From: Ephydatia muelleri
Lineage: Eukaryota; Porifera; Demospongiae; Spongillida; Spongillidae
Length of the DNA stretch: 64,000 nucleotides
Direction: 5' to 3'
NCBI GenBank assembly: GCA_013339895.1
Contig: JABACO010000004.1
Span: 13,009,878-13,073,877, forward strand
Below are positions 57,770-64,000 of this stretch, in pieces. The translations under genes were made by a program, and so were the position numbers. The notes beneath the pieces are model-generated. The model was not told where the DNA came from. It did no database searches and worked only from the letters and a program-made list of their open reading frames with translations. Numbering within the stretch: position 1 is the first letter of the stretch; every line of letters begins with the position of its first letter.

Positions 57770-57948
57770 GAGCAATAGAAATTACTTGCGTTGAAATATA
57801 TGGTTAATGAAATATTCAGCACCTTACAATTCAATGTTTATTCGTAAGAAGCAATGTGTAATGTGTAGAGGACATTTCATGCAGACTTCTAGAATATGAA
57901 ATCTTGAAAAAAACATGCACTAGGTCCTTTTCGCAGAATCGATCCATA
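57770..57948 (+). mobile_element. foldback MITE, family A copy 4 (left end lost)
   Basis: GAGCAATAGAAATTACTTGC, GAGGACATTTCATGCAGACT and the right end AGGTCCTTTTCGCAGAATCG match the family. The left terminus is missing. Confidence 0.75.
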
Positions 57949-58054
57949 TGTTATTAATGGAGGTCTTGTACCTCTATGTGCATGTACATGGAAATGTTTT
58001 TGTTATCAAAACGGTTGACTACATTTAACACAACACATGTTTACGAGCACTCAC

Positions 58055-58737
58055 TGCACTGAAGGAATACAGCTGTAGACGCATCACAAGCTTGTCCACA
58101 CACGGCAGTAGGAACATCAAAACAGCATGAGAAGCACGAATACCACTGGTTTGAACAGTTGCTTCCACCAAACCAAGTTAATTGCACTTGTGGATTTCTG
58201 TACAAAAATGAATTTAAATAAACAGTTATAGATGGCATTACATACGTGGTCATATTTCTTCCATAGTTCACAGCTCCTGTATAACCAAGCTGTCGACAGG
58301 CTGCATTTGCCGCAGCCATAGTAAAGAGATAGGGTTTGACAATGCCATAAGTAACAAAGCCCCAGCCAGCCTCCTCAGGTATTGACAGGTACACTCTTAG
58401 TGCTCCAAACGATGAAACTTGAGTGTAGCCATGGTCACGATATAACTGCACATCTTTAGTGTTGTTTTCCTTATATGTTGTCTGAGATGATGAACCTGAA
58501 ATGTTCTACTTTTAAAAGTCTTGTTTTCAATTTGCATGCTGTGCCCCATTAGACTACATGTGACCTCTTATAAAGTACTTACCACAGTCAATTGTCATGT
58601 CACGATTGGTACATTCAGGTGGTGTATTGAAGGGGTTGGTGTTGATGTTTTTCCAAGTTACACATTGCAGTATGTGGGAGTAGTTTTCGTTGCATTCCCA
58701 ATCATTGATCAGCCATACTGGATTGTTATTGCTTGGA
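58055..58737 (-). CDS. scavenger receptor cysteine-rich (SRCR) receptor, three internal exons
   Basis: SRCR domains are extracellular disulphide-bonded modules of secreted or membrane receptors, greatly expanded in sponges. Minus-strand exons 58737-58583, 58495-58246 and 58197-58055 join in phase. The first carries the second half of one SRCR domain (PVWLINDWECNENYSHILQC, CTNRDMTIDCG). The next two carry a further, divergent domain: LRVYLSIPEEAGWGFVTYG, AACRQLGYTGAVNYG, then LTWFGGSNCSNQWYSC and AVCGQACDAS. Upstream and downstream exons are missing: neither signal peptide nor membrane anchor is seen nearby. The last donor (GTGAGT) is phase 1. A family-A MITE and large palindromes lie just downstream and decayed retroelements just upstream, so the gene sits in repeat-swollen introns. 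Confidence 0.85.
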
Positions 58738-60000
58738 CTGTTAAAATATATGTATTTATCATACATTTCCATTGTCAATGCAATTTCAAACATACTATAA
58801 AGGGTATATAATGCACATAACTAGAATATCAGATTACTGATGCTAAATCACTTTGAAAATGGCTTCGAACAGAATTATAAACATTTATGGTGCATAGATG
58901 TAGGATTTTCTAGATATAAGTAAGCAAGCAAGGGATCAGGTAGAAATTATGCAGCTATGAATTTATAAATATTATTTAGCACATTACGTATTAGATTATT
59001 GTTTCTTGAAATTGCTATATGTAGGTCTGTAATAAATTCCTAATTGCATAATTTCTATAGTCCCTTGTTTCCTGCACACGTTTTTAAATTCAAATTTTTT
59101 ATATCCAAACCAAGCTTATGGTAATTTATTCAGTAAAATTTAAAATGCTATAACTTCCGAAAGGTAAGTGCTAATTAGCGCTTATCTTTCGGAAGTTATA
59201 TCCCATTCTTTTTGGAAGCATTTTTTTTTTACCTTATCCACTAGCCGTGCTACTACATAATTCATATCGCTGAACAAATTGTATTGAAAAAGAACTTCCA
59301 GGTTTGGGAATAACCTTTGCGTTAAAGAACCTTGATCCTGAGGTATGCCAAGCATGACAAACAGTGTGGAATGTGTTTTTGTGGCATTACTTTACAGGCT
59401 AAGATCCTATTGATCTCAAGATATTTCAATCTGTCTTATGAGATTTCAGCCATGCATTATATCAACAACATTGGAGTGGAATAACATTTTACTCAGGAGT
59501 AAAATGTCCTTGACGAAGTTAGTGGTCCGTTGTCATTGTGTAAATTGAAATTTTAAACTAGTGCGCAGCTACTTGGCGTAAGTTGTTCATCACTACACCA
59601 ATAAGGGTGGCTTTTCAGATATTGAATGTGACTTCTAAGCTTCTTTAAATCGATGAGAGATAGATGACAACGAGGAACGACAGTTTGCTGATGTCCACAG
59701 GTACCTAAAGGTATTTATCGCGACTAATGAAAAGAGAATCCTTCGAAAAATAGCAAACATGTATATAGATAGTCCACCCTGTCGTTAGTGCGCGTACTTC
59801 GCTTATGTGTGAGCACGAGTAACATGGAGTATTTAAAGGTGTACATGTATGCTCTAACGTTTGTGAAGTAGGCTATTGCACAGAAAAATTGAGTCTGCAT
59901 AATTCAAACGCTCAGCTTTATTCATTTAAATTGTATGCACATTGATTAGTATTATTGCATTATGCTTGACATTTATTAAAACCTATTGTAAAATAATAAT
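58738..60000. other. probable intron DNA with a hairpin; no exon recognised
   Basis: Contains a hairpin at about 59146-59210 (ATAACTTCCGAAAGGTAAGT paired with CTTATCTTTCGGAAGTTAT), similar in style to family B arms. No further SRCR exon was found. Confidence 0.5.
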
Positions 60001-60019
60001 TGCTTATTTAAATAACATG

Positions 60020-62220
60020 CACACCTCACCACATAATGTAGGTGATGTCATGCGAGCAGTGCCAGCATTTATGTACTTGAGGCCCCACATAGAGCAAATG
60101 GCATCCAAACAATGCAGTAATACTAATCAATGTACATACAATTTCTCCACATCCTTGAAGATTCCAGGCCAGTAAAATTGTTTTAGAATGTCCATGTTCT
60201 ACCGAGGTGACCAGCAGTAGGATCACTGTGTCAGGGCTCCATGATCTGCTTCCTCTTGAGGTTGCTGTACATCACTTCCACCCACATGCTCATGTAATGT
60301 ACTGCATTTTTTTATCTTGCACTCTGAATGTGTTGTATTTAAAAATAATATAACTGTGCTGGGTGAAAAGCAACTATGATTCGTATTTAGGTTAACTATG
60401 TTAGTGCATTAATGATTTTTGCTTACATATATAGAACTAAACCAAAGTGCTCTATAAGTATGTAACCTACTGTACAAGGGCAAAGACGAGTTGTAATGTA
60501 TTGTACATTATCAACCATTCCATTTGAAATGTTAATACTACTGGACTAACAGCAATTTTGATTTTAGGTTGATGATTTTTTTTGTACACATTATATTGTA
60601 TTCATCATAGTATAGCAAGTACAGCATAAATTAAATAGATTTTAATGCTAAGTGCACAAGGGTTTAAAAGTGTTGCTTTTTTGTTTACACACCTTGCATA
60701 TGTCGTTTCTAATTGTACATTTGATCATTTGTACTTTAGATTAAATGTGTTAAAGAAAGTGAAGCAAAATGTTGAAGCTGCTCATGAAAAACAGAAAGTA
60801 GATAGTCCCTAAGTGCCTCTCTACATCTTGGGCCATGCTCACCCAGTATGCCTGTTGCTGTAGGCGATGTAGTGTCCTTTTTGGTACCCCTGATGGCCAG
60901 CCGCAGGATGATCATGACATTGAAAGAGTGCTTTGGGTTGTAGGCACTTGGGTAGCACTACTGTGACCACATCTGCAGTTGGGTCATCTTCTGCACACTG
61001 CACCATCCACAACATTCAGCTGTGACCATAATTGTGCACATCTTCTCCAAGGCTGCAACTACCATCTGCTTGGCTTTGAGAGTCGTTTTATTTTTGTGAT
61101 TTCATCCTGTTGCTGCGCACACCTTATCTCTTCCATGGGCATGTTTGTCTGTACTGTTGTAGCTGCTGCAGGGGGTTTCTTGGGGTCTACTCTTCTGGAC
61201 AATGCATCTGCATTTCCATTTAATGTCCCTTTTCTGTACTTGATGGTGTAAGTATATTCCTGCTGCAATGGCCCACCAACACAATATGCCTTCCATTGTC
61301 TGCTCAGCTAGCCATTTTAGAGACTCATGGTCAGTCAATAGCCAAAGGGGGCATCCTCGCAAGTAGTGCCTGAATTGTTTTGTCCCCCAAACCACTGCCA
61401 GGCTTTTGCACTGAATGACACTGTAGTTGACATTGGACATTGACAAGGTTAGACTGCCATAGGTTATCACTTGACTATCGTGTTCTAGGATGGCACCCAA
61501 TCCTGTCAGGCTGGCATCTGTTTGGAGGATCAACGGGCTTGCCTCTTTGTCAAATCTTGGATATGCTAGAATAGATGCCTTCATTAGCTTTGTCTTCAAG
61601 TTCCTAAAGGCTTGCTCGCATTCTTCAGTCCAATGGTATGTGGTATTGTTTTGCATCAAGCTGTAGAGGGGTCTTGCAATGTCTGCAAAGTGCTGAATAT
61701 ATTTTCGATAGTAGGATGCGAGGCCTATGGACTGCCTTACTGTTGCATCTCTGGGCCTGGGCCATTCCTGGACTGCCTGAACCTAGCTGTTGTCTGGAGT
61801 CATTCCCTCTGCATAGAAGACATGTCTAGGTAGACGACTTAGTGCAACTCCAATCTGGCATTTGCTCCCAAGAAGTGTCAATCCTGCCTGCCATAGTCTC
61901 TGGAATGCTTCACGCAGATGCTTTTTGTGTGCATCTTCACTAGGGGAGTAGATGAGTATGTCGTCTTGGTAGATGGCCAGGGCCATCCATGAGCTGCAGC
62001 TTTCTTCAATTATGCCTTTTTGTAGCATGTTTCTGATCTGATGTTCCACCTCTTCCTGGAGGTGAACTGGTATTCTCCTAGGAGGAACGCATGCTGGTGG
62101 TCCCACTGTGTTGATGTGATGAGTCACACCTGCATGAATGCAGAGAATTCCTTAACCACAGTATTGAAGCATGGCCTGACATATGCCGGGGCTTCTATGT
62201 CAGTGTGATCTCCAAATGCT
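60020..62220 (-). mobile_element. Ty3/Gypsy polyprotein fossil, broken
   Basis: Minus-strand pieces appear in normal pol order from high to low coordinate: reverse transcriptase near 62.1-61.6 kb, RNase H near 61.6-61.1 kb (LILQTDASLTGLGA, LLTDHESLKWL), and the zinc end of an integrase near 60.2 kb. Broken, with numerous interruptions. No LTRs recognised. Old. Confidence 0.78.
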
Positions 62221-62229
62221 GGTATGATG

Positions 62230-62925
62230 CATTCTTCCACGATGTTGGTGTTTTTGGATAAAGATCTCCCGCATGATAGAAAATGCCGTATACTTACGCC
62301 TAAGATGGTATCTTGGAACCCAGAAATTGAGGACCGCTCCTTCAGAATTTTCTATGATGCTAATATTAAATTATCCGTAAGCCACTTATCTTTGCTCATG
62401 AGAATATCTCTTTCAACTCGTACAAGCAGTTCTTCACCCACACTGTCGTCTTTTTTCTTCGTCCAGGCACTTTGTATGTCTTTACTTCAATAATCTCACC
62501 AACAGGTTTGATGGTTTCATTTACTTTTTGGTTAACAGATGGTGGTTGTGGCTGAAGTTGATAGAGGTTTTGAAGAAATGGGGCTGTTATCTTTACTGCT
62601 ACAACCAGGGAATTGGTGGTGCAAGTAGATAGAATGTGTGCAGTGAGTTGAATATTTCTGGAAGCTGGCTTTGAGATCCTTATTTCAGAACCACAAGCAA
62701 TGTATGGTTTGATGTGAGCACCATTAATCTTTTTCTCTACCAGGGTAGATTCCTCATGTAAGAGATATGTCACTTTTCCTAAATTCCTCATGATATAATA
62801 AGGCCCAAGCCATTGGAGATCCAATGTGCCTTCTTTCCTTTTCTTGTGTGTAAAGTCCTTGACAAGTACTTTAGGCAAGGACTTTAGACCAATTGGCATA
62901 CACAGATGGACTGGCATGTATACGT
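62230..62925 (-). mobile_element. Ty3/Gypsy integrase carboxyl-end fossil
   Basis: LQWLGPYYIMRNLGKVTYLL and INGAHIKPY mark the end of an integrase on the minus strand. It lies upstream of a reverse transcriptase in the same orientation, so it belongs to a separate copy. Broken remnant. Confidence 0.68.
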
Positions 62926-64000
62926 GTCAACTATTGCGAACTAAACAAATGAACACACAAGGATGCCTACCCTCCTCCACTAAACGATGAGGTACATGAC
63001 AGACTGTCTGGAGACACTGTTTTTACTAAATTGGACTTACACAGTAGATACTGGCAAGTGCCAGTAAACTAAGAAGACCAAAAAAAGACAGCCTTCTCCC
63101 CAAGCCCCGGTATGGGCTTGTTCCAATTCAAAAGGATGCCATTTTCTCTATGTAGGACCTCAAGTACATTCCAAAGGCTGATGAATATTGTACTGAGAGG
63201 GCTACCATTTGCCAGAAGTGCCAAAGTTCCAAACTGTGCATACCAAAAAGAGTGCCACTTCACAATCTTCCCATTGGTAGACCATGGTAGATGGTTGCCA
63301 TTGATATCCTGCAGCCTCTACCATCAACAATAAACACCTCCTGGTAATGCAGGATTACTTTACCAAATGGGCAGATGCCAAGCCAGTAAGAGACCAGACA
63401 GCTGCCACCATCTCCACAGAACTGGTAAAACTGCTCTGTACCTATGGTATACCAGAAATTATCCACTCTTATCAGGGTGCAAACTTTGAATAGACCTTCA
63501 TTGAGCAAACTCTAGAGGCTTTTGGAGTAGAGAAATCACACACTACATCATATTATCCTGAGGGAGATGGCATGGTTGAGCGGTTTAATCAGTCTCTACT
63601 GCAGTTGCTAAGTACATACGTTGAAAAGAGAGAGGAATGGGATAAGTACTAACCCTTATCCCTGAACTGCTGTGCACTCCTCAACTAGCATGACACCATG
63701 CTGATGTATGGAAGAGAACCATCAAGTGGCATTTGCACCTCTCCAATGGGTCATGAGGTCAATGAGTTTCCAGCTGTACTGCAGTCCAAATTGGCTAAAC
63801 TACAGGACCTTGTTGAGACACACAATGCAGAAGCTGCTAGCAGACAGAAGTCACACTATCCAGTGAATGCCATTTCATAGCCAGTGACTTAGTATGGCTA
63901 TCAATTTCCACTGCTGGTAAGCTAGATCCTCATTGGGATGGAAGATGGTGTATAAAGTCAGTGAAACCCCACTAACTGTGGAGATCACAGATGGAGGAGA
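62926..64000 (+). mobile_element. Ty3/Gypsy reverse transcriptase and integrase fossil, opposite orientation, cut by window edge
   Basis: Plus-strand pieces of reverse transcriptase (VFTKLDLHSRYWQVPV, MGLFQFKRMPF, TFQRLMN) are followed directly by integrase pieces. RNase H is not seen between them, so the copy is internally deleted as well as interrupted many times. Confidence 0.72.

Overview
The window is animal (metazoan) genomic DNA. Genes are spliced, introns are often only 50-70 bp, neighbouring genes sit head to head with tens of bases between start codons, and an SRCR-type receptor gene is present. Together with many TACATGTA words and a very heavy load of tandem repeats and transposons, this suggests a marine invertebrate. 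A demosponge is my best guess, but the species cannot be fixed from sequence alone.

Left part (1-16.3 kb): a compact host-gene block. The amino-terminal half of a TMTC O-mannosyltransferase (minus) diverges from a 16-exon GH35 beta-galactosidase-like gene (plus). The introns of the latter are almost entirely tandem arrays. A seven-exon boule/DAZ-type RNA-binding gene (minus) follows. Then comes a second head-to-head pair: an 80-residue RIIa-domain protein (minus) and a 162-residue secreted cysteine-containing protein of unknown function (plus).

Middle left (17.2-26.5 kb): a 9.26-kb DNA transposon with 6-bp target duplications, long terminal inverted repeats and a multi-exon integrase-type transposase resembling IS3EU. 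A 5.2-kb Kolobok-like element has inserted at a TTAA inside a transposase exon. The inner element carries its own transposase and a second three-exon gene. Between 26.5 and 31.2 kb lie palindromic MITEs, a broken Ty3/Gypsy integrase fossil and a lone exon encoding a transmembrane segment and tail.

Middle right (31.4-49.7 kb): an 18.3-kb foldback structure. Two arms of about 1.25 kb, in inverted orientation, enclose a broken DUF7869-type gene with zinc fingers, a 4.35-kb array of a 27-bp unit, a young near-complete Ty3/Gypsy element inserted in that array, and a small hAT-like element. Smaller palindromes at 56.0-57.6 kb share sequence with the arms and look like deleted relatives.

Right part (49.7-64 kb): a possible small host gene at 51.7-52.5 kb, a broken Ulp1-protease fragment, a cluster of foldback MITEs, three exons of an SRCR receptor gene (minus), and several decayed Ty3/Gypsy pieces running off the right edge. 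The SRCR exons end in a phase that fits the transmembrane exon at 30.6-30.9 kb, so the whole 18-kb foldback may sit in one host intron.
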